Of a stretch of 64,000 nucleotides of DNA, positions 1 to 9,484 are shown one piece after another. The notes under the pieces are model-generated. The model was not told where the DNA came from, did no database searches, and saw only the letters and a list, made by a program, of their open reading frames with translations. The stretch covers positions 227,610-291,609 of the forward strand of contig NZ_SNWQ01000005.1 in assembly GCF_004361855.1 (NCBI RefSeq), written 5' to 3'. The position numbers and the translations under genes are program-made. Position 1 is the first letter of the stretch; each line of letters begins with the position of its first letter. Source of the DNA: Kribbella caucasensis (GTDB taxonomy: Bacteria; Actinomycetota; Actinomycetes; Propionibacteriales; Kribbellaceae).

Positions 1-456
1 GACCGCCACCGAGAAGCGTTCGCGGTACGGGACCGTGTCGCCCGGAGCGAAAGTATGCAACTCGGCCACGACCTGACCGAGCTCTTGCAGCACGTCTTTG
101 GGCCAGGACGGCCAGTTCGGCGGGGTAGCGCCGGACAGATAGGGGAACAGGGCAACAACTCCTGCTCGCACAGCTGCGGACAACATGCCGGAACGGGTCG
201 GCACGGGGTACGGCACTCGGGCCCGGAAGCCGTGCGCGTGGAGTCGTCGTACCAAGGGAAGTCGTCCGACCGCGTCACCGGCGCCGCGTCCACCAGGCCA
301 GAGCTTGACGAAGTACAGCTCGTCGCCGGTCCGTACGACGTAACCAGCCGCGACCCAGCCCACCGGGACGAATTCGAGCGAGTCGATGGCCACGCCGTAG
401 GCGAGCTGGAGGTCGGTCAGCAGGCGAGTTCGATCCACTCGCGGTTCAGTCAGCAT
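1..456 (-). CDS. Phosphotransferase (APH-like kinase fold), C-terminus cut off
   Basis: The reading frame opens with ATG at 456 and runs off the left edge, giving 152 residues. The start looks like the N-lobe of an aminoglycoside/choline-kinase-type phosphotransferase: Lys51 sits in YFVKLWPG, the usual ATP-binding lysine context, and VVAELHTF near residue 130 matches the helix (G..LA.LH) that precedes the catalytic lobe in this family. The catalytic HGD and DFD motifs would lie outside the window, so the substrate cannot be told. It could equally be a kinase-like protein with no role in resistance. Its start is 47 bases upstream of the end of the acyl-CoA dehydrogenase gene on the same strand. 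Confidence 0.65.
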   Translation of the reverse strand, partial: MLTEPRVDRTRLLTDLQLAYGVAIDSLEFVPVGWVAAGYVVRTGDELYFVKLWPGGRGAGDAVGRLPLVRRLHAHGFRARVPYPVPTRSGMLSAAVRAGVVALFPYLSGATPPNWPSWPKDVLQELGQVVAELHTFAPGDTVPYRERFSVAV

Positions 457-502
457 GGACTATCAGGCGGGCGTCGCGGCGGTATGCGTCGGCGGCGGCA
501 GG

Positions 503-1666
503 TCAGCGGAAGGCGGCGTGGCCGGTGAGGGCTTGGCCGATGACGAGTTGGTGGACTTCCGAGGTGCCTTCGTAGGTGAGGACGGATTCCAGGTTGTTGG
601 CGTGCCGCATGATCGGGTACTCGCCGCTGATGCCGTTGGCGCCGAGGATGGTCCGGCATTCGCGCGCGATCGCGATCGCCTCGCGGACGTTGTTGAGCTT
701 GCCGACGCTGACTTGTTCCGGGCGGAGCGCGCCCTTCTCCTTGAGCCGGCCGAGGTGGACCGCGAGCAGGATCCCCTTGTTCAGCTCGACGGCCAGGTCG
801 GCGAGCTTGGCCTGGGTCAACTGGTACGCCGACAGCGGTTTGTCGAACACCTGCCGCTCACCGGCGTACGAGATCGCGGTCTCCAGGCAGTCGCGGGCCG
901 CACCCATCGCGCCGAAGATGATCCCGAACCGGGCCTCGTTCAGACAGCCGAGCGGACCCGACAAACCCCTTGCCTCGGGCAACATCGCGCTGCCCGGCAA
1001 CCGGACGTCGGCCAGCACCAGCTCGGATGTCACCGAGGCCCGCAAGGACAACTTCCGGGTGATCTCCGGCGCCGAGAAACCGGGGGTGTCCGTCGGTACG
1101 GCGAACCCGCGCATGCCCTCGTCCGTCCGGGCCCAGACGATCGCGACATGGGCGACCGAGCCGTTGGTGATCCACATCTTCGAGCCGTTCAGGATCCAGT
1201 CGTCGCCGTCACGGCGCGCGTTCGTCCGCATGCCGGCCGGGTTCGAGCCGAAGTCGGGCTCGGTCAGGCCGAAGCAGCCGATCGCCTCGCCGGCGGCCAT
1301 CCGGGGCAGCCACTCCTTCTTCTGCTCCTCGCTGCCGTACTTCCACAGCGCGTACATCGCGAGTGAGCCCTGTACCGACACGAGCGAGCGCATCCCCGAA
1401 TCCGCTGCCTCGATCTCCAGGCAGGCCAGGCCGTAGGCGACCGGACCGAGACCGGCGCAGCCGTACCCGGTCAGGTGCATACCGAGCAGACCGAGTGACC
1501 CCAGCTCCTTGGCGAGATCCCGCACCGGGATGGTGGCGGACTCGAACCACTCCGGCAGGGACGGCCGCAGCCGCTCGTCCGCGAACCGGCGAGCGGTCGC
1601 CCTGATCGCGAACTCCTCCTCGGTGAGCAGGGAGTCCACATCCACGAGATCCAGCGAAACGGTCAT
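503..1666 (-). CDS. gcdH: Acyl-CoA dehydrogenase, glutaryl-CoA dehydrogenase-like
   Basis: 387 residues, the normal length for the family. It would oxidise an acyl-CoA using FAD and pass electrons to ETF. Visible motifs are GCFGLTEPDFGSNP (FAD/acyl pocket), KMWITNG, the SLRAS segment, and YEGTSEVHQLVIG near the C-terminus, where Glu366 is the expected catalytic base. The position of that Glu and the ending IGQALTGHAAF are typical of glutaryl-CoA dehydrogenases, which also decarboxylate, rather than of straight-chain acyl-CoA dehydrogenases. The symbol rests on motif similarity only. The gene stands apart from other lysine or tryptophan degradation genes here, so the substrate is inferred. Confidence 0.8.
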   Translation of the reverse strand: MTVSLDLVDVDSLLTEEEFAIRATARRFADERLRPSLPEWFESATIPVRDLAKELGSLGLLGMHLTGYGCAGLGPVAYGLACLEIEAADSGMRSLVSVQGSLAMYALWKYGSEEQKKEWLPRMAAGEAIGCFGLTEPDFGSNPAGMRTNARRDGDDWILNGSKMWITNGSVAHVAIVWARTDEGMRGFAVPTDTPGFSAPEITRKLSLRASVTSELVLADVRLPGSAMLPEARGLSGPLGCLNEARFGIIFGAMGAARDCLETAISYAGERQVFDKPLSAYQLTQAKLADLAVELNKGILLAVHLGRLKEKGALRPEQVSVGKLNNVREAIAIARECRTILGANGISGEYPIMRHANNLESVLTYEGTSEVHQLVIGQALTGHAAFR

Positions 1667-1682
1667 GGCGTCACGCTATCCC

Positions 1683-2261
1683 TCACTTGCGGTACCAGGG
1701 CCACCACCAGTGTCGCTTGCGGGGATGGCGGATCGTCAGTGAGCTGTGCTGGACGCGACCGGTCACGAGCAGGTGGACACCGCCGGGCTGCGGAGCGGTC
1801 ACCTTGTTCTTGGTCGAGCTGTGCGACAGGTCGACGTCGTCGACGGTGACGCTCCAGCCCTGCGGCACGATCATGACCACCGAACTGTGCTGCGCGTTCG
1901 TCTCCACCTGGACCTCCCGCCGGTGGACCGCCGCATCGGTGAAGTCGAGCCGGACCGAGGAGTGCTCGGCCAGTGCCACCACACGTTCCGGCACGACCCA
2001 GGCGCCCTCGCGCTTCTGGGCGCTGTGCGAGGCGCGGATCGTCACCACCGGCGCGCTGCTGCTGTGCGAGATCGGCACCAGGTCGGCGGTCGCGGTGCTC
2101 AGCTCCAGCTCCGTCTTGGCCGAGTAGATCTGGGTCAGCCGCTCGTCCAGTTCCTGGAAGTCCAGCCGCCCGTCGCTGTGTGCTTCCTGGACCACGGCGG
2201 CGGCTCGCTCGCGGTCGCTGTCAGATGCCCGTCGACCGGGCGGCGGCTGTTCCAGACTCAT
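1683..2261 (-). CDS. DUF1707 domain protein with repeated HSS motifs
   Basis: 192 residues from the ATG at 2261; a longer open frame to 2450 overlaps dxr and lacks domain sense. The first 60 residues carry the DUF1707 pattern (RASDSDRERAAAVVQEAH...DFQELDERL), common in actinobacterial proteins of unknown function that resemble LiaF-type envelope stress proteins. The rest is a beta-rich region in which the tripeptide HSS recurs five times (ISHSSSAP, AEHSSVRL, AQHSSVVM, LSHSSTKN, VQHSSLTI). The end, RHPRKRHWWWPWYRK, is basic and aromatic, suggesting membrane contact. It is divergent from dxr. A role in envelope sensing is inference. Confidence 0.7.
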   Translation of the reverse strand: MSLEQPPPGRRASDSDRERAAAVVQEAHSDGRLDFQELDERLTQIYSAKTELELSTATADLVPISHSSSAPVVTIRASHSAQKREGAWVVPERVVALAEHSSVRLDFTDAAVHRREVQVETNAQHSSVVMIVPQGWSVTVDDVDLSHSSTKNKVTAPQPGGVHLLVTGRVQHSSLTIRHPRKRHWWWPWYRK

Positions 2262-2400
2262 ACGCACAAAGTAGCCCTCCTCAAGGCCCGGTACGCCGAC
2301 CCGCCGGTCCCGTCGGGCGTCGTACTGACGGTCGCGGGTTATCCACAGATCGCGGTACGGCGGATCGCGGGCGCGACGGGTTACCTGGGACAATGACCGG

Positions 2401-3627
2401 GTGAACCCGCGAACCGTCGTCATTCTCGGCTCGACCGGCTCCATCGGCACTCAGGCCCTGGAGCTCATCGGGCGGAACCGCGACCTGTTCCGGGTGTGCG
2501 CGATCTCGGCCGGCGGGGACAACGTCGGGCTCCTCGCGCAGCAGGCGCTGGCGTTCGGGGTCGAAGTGGTCGCGGTGTCCAAGGCGACCGTGGCGCAGGA
2601 TCTCCAGCTCGCGTTCTACGCCGAGGCGCAGCGGCAGGGATATGCGCAGGGCGAGTTCCGGATCCCGAAGATCATCACCGGCCCGGACGCGTCGAGTGAG
2701 CTCGCGGCGATGCCGTGTGACGTCGTTCTCAACGGCATCACCGGGTCTGTCGGGTTGCAGCCGACGCTGGCGGCGCTGGACGCCGGCAACACGCTCGCGC
2801 TCGCCAACAAGGAGTCCCTGGTGATCGGCGGACCGTTGGTCACCAGACGGGTGAAGCCGGGCCAGATCGTGCCGGTCGACTCGGAGCACAGCGCGATCGC
2901 CCAGTGCCTGCGCGGCGGCTCGGCCGACGAGGTGCGCAAGTTGCTGCTCACTGCCAGTGGCGGCCCGTTCCTGGGCCGGGCGCGGCACGAGCTCGAAGAA
3001 GTCACCGTCGAGCAGGCCCTGGCGCATCCGAACTTCGCGATGGGCCCGGTCGTCACGATCAACTCGGCCACCCTGGTCAACAAAGGGCTGGAGCTGATCG
3101 AGGCGCACCTGCTGTTCGGTATTCCGATGGACCGGGTCGACGTCGTGGTGCACCCGCAACAGGCCGTCCATTCGATGGTCGAGTTCTACGACGGGTCGAC
3201 GCTGGCCCAGGTCTCACCACCGACGATGACGCTGCCGATCGCGCTCGGACTGGGCTGGCCCGACCGGATACCGGACGCCTCGCCGCCGTGGAACTGGGCG
3301 GAGGCGAGCAGTTGGCAGTTCCTGCCGCTCGACGACGAGGCGTTCCCGGCGGTCCAGCTGGCCCGCGAGGCCGGTACCCGGGGCGGCACCGCTCCGGCCG
3401 TGTTCAACGCGGCGAACGAGGTCTGCGTGCAGGCGTTCCGGGACGGCCGGCTGCCGTTCCTGGCGATCGTCGACACCGTCGCCCGGGTGGTGACCGAACA
3501 CGACGTACCCTCGTACGAGGAACTGTCCATCGACGACGTGCTCGCCGCGGACGCCTGGGCGAGGGCCCGGGCCCGTGAGCTCACCGCCGCTACAACCGAC
3601 CAGCGCCAGGAGACCACACAGGCATGA
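2401..3627 (+). CDS. dxr: 1-deoxy-D-xylulose 5-phosphate reductoisomerase
   Basis: 408 residues from a GTG start. It converts DXP to 2-C-methyl-D-erythritol 4-phosphate with NADPH, the committed step of the MEP isoprenoid pathway in the cytosol. The NADPH-binding loop GSTGSIGTQ is at residues 10-18, followed by LANKESLV and VDSEHSAI (metal and substrate binding) and MTLPIALGL. The ATG at 2393 is out of frame, so GTG 2401 is the start. The gene overlaps the downstream protease by four bases, and ispG follows, so two MEP enzymes flank a membrane protease, as in mycobacteria. Confidence 0.97.
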   Translation: MNPRTVVILGSTGSIGTQALELIGRNRDLFRVCAISAGGDNVGLLAQQALAFGVEVVAVSKATVAQDLQLAFYAEAQRQGYAQGEFRIPKIITGPDASSELAAMPCDVVLNGITGSVGLQPTLAALDAGNTLALANKESLVIGGPLVTRRVKPGQIVPVDSEHSAIAQCLRGGSADEVRKLLLTASGGPFLGRARHELEEVTVEQALAHPNFAMGPVVTINSATLVNKGLELIEAHLLFGIPMDRVDVVVHPQQAVHSMVEFYDGSTLAQVSPPTMTLPIALGLGWPDRIPDASPPWNWAEASSWQFLPLDDEAFPAVQLAREAGTRGGTAPAVFNAANEVCVQAFRDGRLPFLAIVDTVARVVTEHDVPSYEELSIDDVLAADAWARARARELTAATTDQRQETTQA

Positions 3628-4934
3628 CCGCACTGCTCACCCTCATCGGCGTGGTTCTGTTCGTCCTGGGCATCCTCGCCTCGGTCGCTCTGCACGAACT
3701 CGGTCACATGCTGCCGGCGAAGGCCTTCGGAATGAAGGTGACCCAGTTCTTCGTCGGCTTCGGCCGGACGGTCTGGTCGACCAAGCGCGGTGAGACGGAG
3801 TACGGGCTCAAGCTGATCCCGGCCGGTGGGTTCGTCCGGATCATCGGGATGATGCCGCCGGCCAAGGGCGAGGACCCGTCGAAGGTCCGCAAGGCCAACA
3901 CGGGGCCGATCCAGTCGATGGTGGAGAACGCCCGCACCGCGGAGTACGAGACCATCACGGCCGAGGACAACGGCCGGCTGTTCTACCAGAAGGTGTGGTG
4001 GAAGAAGCTGATCGTGATGGCGTCCGGGCCGCTGGTGAACGTCGCGATCGCGTTCGTCCTCTTCGGCGGGCTGTTCATGTTGTATGGCGCGGGCGTCCCG
4101 CAGACCACGATCGCCACTGTGACGGACTGCGTGATCCCGGCGTCGCAGGCCTCCGCGGATCGCAAGTGCCAGGACGGCGACCAGGAGTCGCCGGCGAAGA
4201 CGGCCGGGTTCAAGGTCGGGGACAAGATCCTGTCCTTCAACGGGACCAAGATCGACAGCTGGGACCAGCTGACTCCGCTGATTCGGGCGAACACCGACAA
4301 GCCCGCCGAGATCGTCGTCGAGCGCAACGGTGCGCAGGACACACTGCGCACCAACACGATCATCAACCAGGTGCGGGAAGAGGCCGGCTCGGACAAGTTC
4401 GTCTCGGTCGGTTTCCTCGGCGTCTCGCCGGAGCAGAAGGTCGAGCGGCAGGACTTCGCCTTCGTCGTCGACAAGATGGGCGAGCTGACCGTCGCAACGG
4501 TCAAGGCCCTGGGCAACTTCCCGGAGAAGCTGGTCGGCGTGGCCAAGTCGATCGTCGGCGGCGAGCGCGACCAGGACAGCCCGATGAGCGTCGTCGGCGC
4601 CAGCCGGGTCGCCGGTGAGGTCGCGTCGAACAACGAACTGACCGGTGGTGAGCGGATCGCGTTCCTGGTCTCGCTGCTCGCCTCGCTGAACCTCTTCCTC
4701 GCGCTGTTCAACTTCATCCCGCTGCTGCCGCTGGACGGCGGGCACATGGCCGGCGCGATCTGGGAAGGGATCAAGCGCGGGTTCGCCAAACTGCTCGGCC
4801 GCCCGGACCCGGGCTACGTGGACGTCGCCAAGCTGCTCCCGATCGCGTACGTCGCGGCCAGCGTCATCGTGGTGATGGGTGTGCTGCTCGTCATCGCCGA
4901 CATCGTCAACCCGATCCGGCTGTTCAACGGATAA
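3624..4934 (+). CDS. rip1: Site-2 intramembrane metalloprotease (RseP/Rip1 type, M50B)
   Basis: 436 residues. The zinc motif HELGH is at residues 24-28 in the first membrane helix, and the second active-site motif [11 protein letters not shown] is near residue 365. A PDZ-like segment with the motif [14 protein letters not shown] lies around residues 190-270, after a loop with two cysteines. The family cuts membrane anti-sigma factors and other membrane proteins within the bilayer after a first cut by another protease. The gene is translationally coupled to dxr by an ATGA overlap, which argues for one mRNA. Which substrate it uses here is unknown; the membrane protein at 32701 is one possibility. 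Confidence 0.93.
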   Translation: MTALLTLIGVVLFVLGILASVALHELGHMLPAKAFGMKVTQFFVGFGRTVWSTKRGETEYGLKLIPAGGFVRIIGMMPPAKGEDPSKVRKANTGPIQSMVENARTAEYETITAEDNGRLFYQKVWWKKLIVMASGPLVNVAIAFVLFGGLFMLYGAGVPQTTIATVTDCVIPASQASADRKCQDGDQESPAKTAGFKVGDKILSFNGTKIDSWDQLTPLIRANTDKPAEIVVERNGAQDTLRTNTIINQVREEAGSDKFVSVGFLGVSPEQKVERQDFAFVVDKMGELTVATVKALGNFPEKLVGVAKSIVGGERDQDSPMSVVGASRVAGEVASNNELTGGERIAFLVSLLASLNLFLALFNFIPLLPLDGGHMAGAIWEGIKRGFAKLLGRPDPGYVDVAKLLPIAYVAASVIVVMGVLLVIADIVNPIRLFNG

Positions 4935-4953
4935 CTCAACGGTTAAAGGAAAA

Positions 4954-6105
4954 ATGAGCATCAACCTGGGCATGCCCGCGCTGCCTCCGCCGACCCTCGC
5001 CCCGCGCCGCAAGACCCGCCAGATCAAGGTGGGCAAGGTGCTGGTCGGTGGTGACGCGCCGGTGTCCGTGCAGTCGATGACGACGACGAAGACTTATGAG
5101 GTCGACACGACACTGCAGCAGATCGCGGAGCTGACCGCGGCCGGCTGTGACATCGTCCGGGTAGCTTGCCCGCACCAAGAGGACGCCGACGCGTTGGCGG
5201 AGATCGTGCAGCACTCGCAGATCCCGGTGATCGCCGACATCCATTTCCAGCCGAGGTACGTGTTCGCCGCGATAGACGCGGGCTGTGCGGCGGTTCGGGT
5301 GAACCCGGGCAACATCCGCAAGTTCGACGACCAGGTGAAGGAGATCGCCGCCGCCGCGAAGGACCGAGGTACGTCGATCCGGATCGGCGTGAACGCCGGC
5401 TCGCTGGACCCGCGGCTGCTGAAGAAGTACGGCAAGGCGACCCCGGAGGCGCTGGTCGAGTCGGCGGTCTGGGAGGCGTCGCTGTTCGAGGAGCACGACT
5501 TCCACGACTTCAAGATCTCGGTCAAGCACAACGACCCGGTCGTCATGGTGAAGGCGTACGAGCTGCTCTCCGAGCGGGGCGACTGGCCGCTGCACCTCGG
5601 CGTGACCGAGGCGGGGCCCGCGTTCCAGGGCACGATCAAGTCGTCGGTCGCGTTCGGCGCGCTGCTGTCCAAGGGGATCGGCGACACGATCCGGGTCTCG
5701 CTGTCCGCGCCGCCGGTCGAGGAGGTCAAGGTCGGCCTGCAGATCCTGCAGTCGCTGAACCTGCGCGAACGCAAGCTCGAGATCGTCTCCTGCCCGTCCT
5801 GCGGTCGCGCCCAGGTGGACGTCTACACCCTGGCCGAGCAGGTCACGGCCGGTCTGGAGGGGATGGAGGTCCCGCTCCGGGTCGCGGTGATGGGCTGCGT
5901 CGTGAACGGTCCGGGCGAGGCCCGCGAGGCCGACCTCGGCGTCGCCTCCGGCAACGGCAAGGGCCAGATCTTCGTCAAGGGCGAGGTGATCAAGACCGTC
6001 CCCGAGTCCGCCATCGTCGAGACCCTGATCGAAGAAGCCATGCGCATCGCCGAGGAAATGGGCGAGGCCGCAGAAGGCGGCGAACCCACCGTCACCGTCA
6101 GCTGA
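4954..6105 (+). CDS. ispG: 4-hydroxy-3-methylbut-2-enyl diphosphate synthase
   Basis: 383 residues from ATG 4954, preceded by AAAGGA; the open frame extends upstream but only into the end of the protease gene. The enzyme reduces MEcPP to HMBPP using a 4Fe-4S cluster. Cluster ligands are visible in [17 protein letters not shown] (two Cys) and [11 protein letters not shown] (third Cys and the conserved Glu). The N-terminal TIM barrel holds [10 protein letters not shown] and DIVRVACP. It lies 19 bases after the protease stop codon and is almost certainly in the same operon as dxr. Confidence 0.97.
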   Translation: MSINLGMPALPPPTLAPRRKTRQIKVGKVLVGGDAPVSVQSMTTTKTYEVDTTLQQIAELTAAGCDIVRVACPHQEDADALAEIVQHSQIPVIADIHFQPRYVFAAIDAGCAAVRVNPGNIRKFDDQVKEIAAAAKDRGTSIRIGVNAGSLDPRLLKKYGKATPEALVESAVWEASLFEEHDFHDFKISVKHNDPVVMVKAYELLSERGDWPLHLGVTEAGPAFQGTIKSSVAFGALLSKGIGDTIRVSLSAPPVEEVKVGLQILQSLNLRERKLEIVSCPSCGRAQVDVYTLAEQVTAGLEGMEVPLRVAVMGCVVNGPGEAREADLGVASGNGKGQIFVKGEVIKTVPESAIVETLIEEAMRIAEEMGEAAEGGEPTVTVS

Positions 6106-6108
6106 CCC

Positions 6109-7080
6109 TTGCCGACGTTCGGCGTACTCCACGACTTCCGGCAGAAGCTGCCGTGGTCGGTCTCCACGGCCACGTACTACGAGGAGTGCCTCGGGCTGAT
6201 CTCGGAGGCCGAGGAGCTCGGGTACTCCGCGGTGTGGTTGTCCGAGCATCACGGCACCCCGGACGGCTTCCTGCCATCACCGTTGGTGGCAGCCGCCGCG
6301 ATCGCCATGCGGACCGAGCGGATGTCGATCGGCACCAACGTGCTGATCCTCCCGCTGCACCATCCCCTGCGAGTGGCCGAGGACGCGGCCGTGGTGCATG
6401 CGCTCTCCGGCGGGCGGTTGGTGCTCGCGGTCGGCCAGGGGTACGCGCCGCACGAGTTCGCCGCCTTCGGGATCGAGCACTCGCACCGGCCGTCCCGGCT
6501 CGAGGAAGGGATCGAAGTGATCCGCCGGGCCTGGCGGGACGGGACCACCGGGTTCCAGGGCCGGCGGTTCGACGTACCGGACGGGCCATTCGAACCACGC
6601 CCGCCTGCCGGGGCGCCGATCTACGTGGGGGCGGTCGCACCGACAGCGGTTGATCGCGCGGTGCGACTTGGTGACGGGTTGGTGGTCTACGTGACCGAAT
6701 ACGACGACCTCGCCGCGCGGTACGACGTACTGCTCGAAGCGCTCGCGCAGAACGACAGGGACCGGGCGAGCTTCCCATTCGTGTGGACGACGATGGTGCA
6801 CCTGGCGGACAGCTCGGACCAGGCCTGGGAGGAAGCCGCGCCGGCACTGGCCTACCTGGAATCGCCGCTGCGTGACGAGCACGTTCAGCCGGCCGATCTA
6901 CCGCGGGACCGCCTCCTGGTCGGCACGCCGGACGAGGTAGGCGACCTGCTCCAGGAGATCCACGCCGAGGTCCCCTTCGACCACCTGGCCTTCTGGGCCC
7001 GCCTCCCCGGCCTCGCCGTCCCCCAATCCCGCCGCTCCCAACAACTGTTCGCCAACCACGTCATCCCACGCCTGACCTGA
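6109..7080 (+). CDS. LLM-class (luciferase-like) flavin or F420-dependent oxidoreductase
   Basis: 323 residues from a TTG start three bases after the ispG stop, which implies translational coupling. The family fold is recognisable from AEELGYSAVWLSEHHG, SIGTNVLILPLHHPLRVAEDAAVVHALSGGR and AVGQGYAPHEFAAFGI. These are the barrel strands and the cofactor pocket of bacterial luciferase-like monooxygenases and F420-dependent reductases. Neither the cofactor (FMN or F420) nor the substrate can be decided from the sequence. Its placement directly behind ispG suggests co-transcription, but no biochemical link to isoprenoids is evident. Confidence 0.8.
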   Translation: MPTFGVLHDFRQKLPWSVSTATYYEECLGLISEAEELGYSAVWLSEHHGTPDGFLPSPLVAAAAIAMRTERMSIGTNVLILPLHHPLRVAEDAAVVHALSGGRLVLAVGQGYAPHEFAAFGIEHSHRPSRLEEGIEVIRRAWRDGTTGFQGRRFDVPDGPFEPRPPAGAPIYVGAVAPTAVDRAVRLGDGLVVYVTEYDDLAARYDVLLEALAQNDRDRASFPFVWTTMVHLADSSDQAWEEAAPALAYLESPLRDEHVQPADLPRDRLLVGTPDEVGDLLQEIHAEVPFDHLAFWARLPGLAVPQSRRSQQLFANHVIPRLT

Positions 7081-7159
7081 TCTTCTCAGCGGTCTCCGAT
7101 TGGCCTAGGGTGCCAACGGCCCGCCTCTTCGGGTGGGCCGTCCGTCCGGGAGGCTGACC

Positions 7160-8041
7160 ATGAGAACCAAGATCCTCGCCGTACTCGCCACGGGTGCTGC
7201 CGCCTGCGCGGCCACCCTGCCGGCCGCGGCGATCAATTCCTACAACGCGACGCCGGCGCCGGAGCGGACCGAGGTGGGGGCGTTCATGGCGCTCTGGGAC
7301 AACACGGACGACGGCGTCCCGGACCGGTTCGACTGGGTGTGCAGCGGGACGATGGTCGACCGCGACACGTACCTCACAGCGGCCCATTGCACCGATGACT
7401 GGCCGGCCGGGACTCGCTTCTACGTCTCCCTCGAGCAGGATGTCCAGTCACTTCTGGACCAGGCCGCCGCCAACGGCCTGACTCCTGCGCAGACGGCCGC
7501 CGCCTTCGTCCAGGCCGGCCATGCGGTCGAGGGCGACCCGCACCAGGATCCCGCGTACCCGGGTAACTCGGCCGACTCGCACGACATCGGCGTCATCGAC
7601 TTCGCTGGGCGGCAGACGGATCCCGCTGACGTCTGGAGCTTCACCTCGGCGACCTTGCCGACCGCGGGACAGCTTGGTCAGCTTGGGAGTCGCGCTCTGG
7701 ATGCGGCGTCCTGGGTCGTGGCCGGCTACGGCACACAAGAGGCGCAGCGCGGGCCGGGTGGTCAGACCCATCCGGGTGGTGGCGTGCGGATGAAGGCGCC
7801 GGTGGACTTCGACGCGCTCAACAAGACCTGGGTCCGGCTGGCGATGACCGCGCCGCAGGGCAACGGCGGCGCCTGCTACGGCGACTCCGGCGGCCCGAAC
7901 TTCGTCACCCTCGGCGGCAAGTTGGTACTCGCGGCGACCACCATCACCGGCGACACCCCTTGCTACGCGACCAACGTCACCTACCGCCTGGACACCCCCT
8001 CCGCCCGAACCTTCCTCGCCCCCTACGTAAACCTGCCCTGA
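7160..8041 (+). CDS. Secreted trypsin-like serine protease (S1)
   Basis: 293 residues from ATG 7160, with GGGAGG nearby as ribosome-binding site. Residues 1-24 form a Sec signal peptide (MRTKIL, an alanine-rich core, then PAAA). The catalytic triad is readable: His76 in LTAAHC, Asp142 in HDIGVIDF and Ser243 in YGDSGGPN. The second half is short for the family, but all core motifs are present. It should act outside the cell, on an unknown substrate. It stands alone between the ispG operon and the VapBC pair. Confidence 0.87.
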   Translation: MRTKILAVLATGAAACAATLPAAAINSYNATPAPERTEVGAFMALWDNTDDGVPDRFDWVCSGTMVDRDTYLTAAHCTDDWPAGTRFYVSLEQDVQSLLDQAAANGLTPAQTAAAFVQAGHAVEGDPHQDPAYPGNSADSHDIGVIDFAGRQTDPADVWSFTSATLPTAGQLGQLGSRALDAASWVVAGYGTQEAQRGPGGQTHPGGGVRMKAPVDFDALNKTWVRLAMTAPQGNGGACYGDSGGPNFVTLGGKLVLAATTITGDTPCYATNVTYRLDTPSARTFLAPYVNLP

Positions 8042-8129
8042 CGGGAGATCCATCCAGCGGCATCAAATTGCTGCTGGTTCAGGTGTACGAACACAGCGTC
8101 AGTTGGTGCCTGATGTGTCAATCGCTTGG

Positions 8130-8160
8130 GGCTTCGGTGAAGCCTTCCTTGGTGTATCCT
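8130..8160 (+). promoter_or_regulatory. Candidate vapB operator and -10 box
   Basis: A short perfect inverted repeat, GGCTTC-GGT-GAAGCC (8130-8144), is followed by TATCCT at 8155-8160, seven bases before the vapB start codon. That spacing would give a leaderless mRNA. VapB-type antitoxins bind such palindromes to repress their own operon. No convincing -35 box is seen, so this is a suggestion only. Confidence 0.35.
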
Positions 8161-8167
8161 TCAAGTC

Positions 8168-8422
8168 ATGACGCGCATCTCAGTAGACGTGAATGACGAG
8201 TGGCTCGACGCCGCTCGTGAGGTGCTGGGCACCGACAGCAAGGTGGCGACCATCAATGCCGCCCTCAGGGAGTTCGCGGTCCGCAAGCAGGCCAAGGAGC
8301 TCATCGCGGCACTAGACGCCGTCGAGATGGACTTCACGGGCTCGGCGGAGGCCTGGCGGTACGGCGGCGGGCGTGACCTCAGCAAGCTGGCGGAGCGAGC
8401 CCGTGAGGACCGCTCCGCATGA
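8168..8422 (+). CDS. vapB: VapB-like antitoxin
   Basis: 84 residues. The start MTRISVDVNDEWLDAAREVLGT has the beta strand and helix of the DUF2191-type VapB antitoxins: a DNA-binding N-terminus (residues 1-45) and an extended C-terminal tail (GSAEAWRYGGG...) that would wrap around the toxin. It overlaps the PIN-domain gene by four bases. The pair is expected to autorepress through the palindrome upstream. Assignment depends on the partner as much as on the sequence. Confidence 0.8.
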   Translation: MTRISVDVNDEWLDAAREVLGTDSKVATINAALREFAVRKQAKELIAALDAVEMDFTGSAEAWRYGGGRDLSKLAERAREDRSA

Positions 8423-8841
8423 TGGCGGCCGCCGCCTACCTGGCAGACACCTCGGTCTTCGTGCTCCGATCCCGGCATCAGGCGGTCAAGGAACGGTTTG
8501 ATCGGCACCTCCTGGAAGGGCGCTTGGCGTTTTGTCAGATGGTGCTGCTCGAATGTCTGAACAACGCACCGGACCCGAAGGCTTACGCAAGGCTTTCGGG
8601 TCTCCTGAAGAACCAGCGCTGGGTCGACGTCACCGCTGAGGTTATGGACCGGGCCGTCGAGGTGCATGGCGAACTGGCCAAGCGGAGCCAGCATCGGAGC
8701 TTTGCGCTCCCCGACCTGATCATTGCGGCGACTGCCGAGCTTGCTGGGCTGACAGTTCTGCATTACGACGAGGACTACGAGCGGATCGCCAAAGTGACTG
8801 GGCAGCCCGTTGAGTGGGTGGCTCCCAAGGGTTCCCTGTGA
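8419..8841 (+). CDS. vapC: VapC-like PIN-domain ribonuclease toxin
   Basis: 140 residues, usual VapC length. Four acidic residues expected to hold the metal are present: Asp10 (LADTS), Glu45 (LLECLNN), Asp99 (LPDLIIAA) and Asp117/119 (HYDEDYERI). Family members cut tRNA or rRNA and slow growth when free of the antitoxin. It begins inside the antitoxin stop codon (ATGA). All catalytic positions look intact, so the toxin should be active. The RNA target cannot be predicted. Confidence 0.88.
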   Translation: MMAAAAYLADTSVFVLRSRHQAVKERFDRHLLEGRLAFCQMVLLECLNNAPDPKAYARLSGLLKNQRWVDVTAEVMDRAVEVHGELAKRSQHRSFALPDLIIAATAELAGLTVLHYDEDYERIAKVTGQPVEWVAPKGSL

Positions 8842-8871
8842 TGGTGATCTCGTGACGGCTACCCTCTGCGG

Positions 8872-9429
8872 GTGAGTCGGTACTTGGTGGTCAGTGCTAT
8901 TGCGGGTGAGGCGAAGTATGTGCCTGAGGGGATTCCCGTGGTGGTGACGGGAGTGGGGAAGACGGCGGCTGCGGTGGCGACGGCGCGGGCGTTGGCCGGC
9001 ATCGACACGACCGACCTGGTTGTGCTGAATGTCGGTACTACGGGGGCGTTGCGGGACGGGTTGAGTGGGTTGTATCTGCCGAGTGAGGTGATCAACCACG
9101 ACCTCAACGCGGACGCGATCCGAGCGATCGGGCTGGATCCGATGGAGTCGTTGCCGATCGACGGTGGGGACGGGACGGTGTTGGCGTCAGGGGATGTGTT
9201 CGTCACCGATCCGGCGATCAGGGCGCGGTTGGCGGAGCGGGCGGATCTGGTGGACATGGAGGCGTATGGAGTCGCGTTCGCCTGCCGTCAGTTCGGCGTA
9301 CCGGTTCGGCTGGTGAAGCATGTGTCGGACGCTGCCGACGAGGCCGCGATGGATTGGCCCGCACTGGTCGACGCCAGCGCCAAGGTCCTGGGGGAGTGGG
9401 TCCGCGCCGAGACCAGCCGCTCGGCGTAG
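8872..9429 (+). CDS. Nucleoside phosphorylase / MTA-SAH nucleosidase-like protein
   Basis: 185 residues from GTG 8872, shorter than the roughly 230 of Pfs/MTAN. Recognisable parts are the N-terminal SAIAGEAKYVP, GVGKTAAAVAT, NVGTTGAL, and DMEAYGVAFACRQFGVPVRLVKHVSDAADEAA, which contains the Met-Glu-Ala purine/ribose-binding motif and the catalytic Asp of the PNP/MTAN fold. The enzyme would split a purine nucleoside such as S-adenosylhomocysteine or methylthioadenosine. The compact length means the exact substrate is uncertain. Confidence 0.75.
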   Translation: MSRYLVVSAIAGEAKYVPEGIPVVVTGVGKTAAAVATARALAGIDTTDLVVLNVGTTGALRDGLSGLYLPSEVINHDLNADAIRAIGLDPMESLPIDGGDGTVLASGDVFVTDPAIRARLAERADLVDMEAYGVAFACRQFGVPVRLVKHVSDAADEAAMDWPALVDASAKVLGEWVRAETSRSA

Positions 9430-9435
9430 GCTGGG

Positions 9436-9467
9436 TTGACCTTGACCCTGGGGGCAAGGTTTAGCGT
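9436..9467 (+). promoter_or_regulatory. MerR-type promoter with long spacer and central dyad
   Basis: A -35 box TTGACC (9436-9441) and a weak -10 region around 9461-9467 are 19-20 bases apart, longer than the usual 17. A 20-base imperfect inverted repeat, CCTTGACC-CTGG-GGGCAAGG (9440-9459, one mismatch), fills the spacer. This is the arrangement MerR proteins act on by untwisting the DNA. The MerR gene starts 18 bases further on, so autoregulation of merR-trxA is the obvious reading. Confidence 0.65.
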
Positions 9468-9484
9468 CGGGGTGAGGAGGCGGG

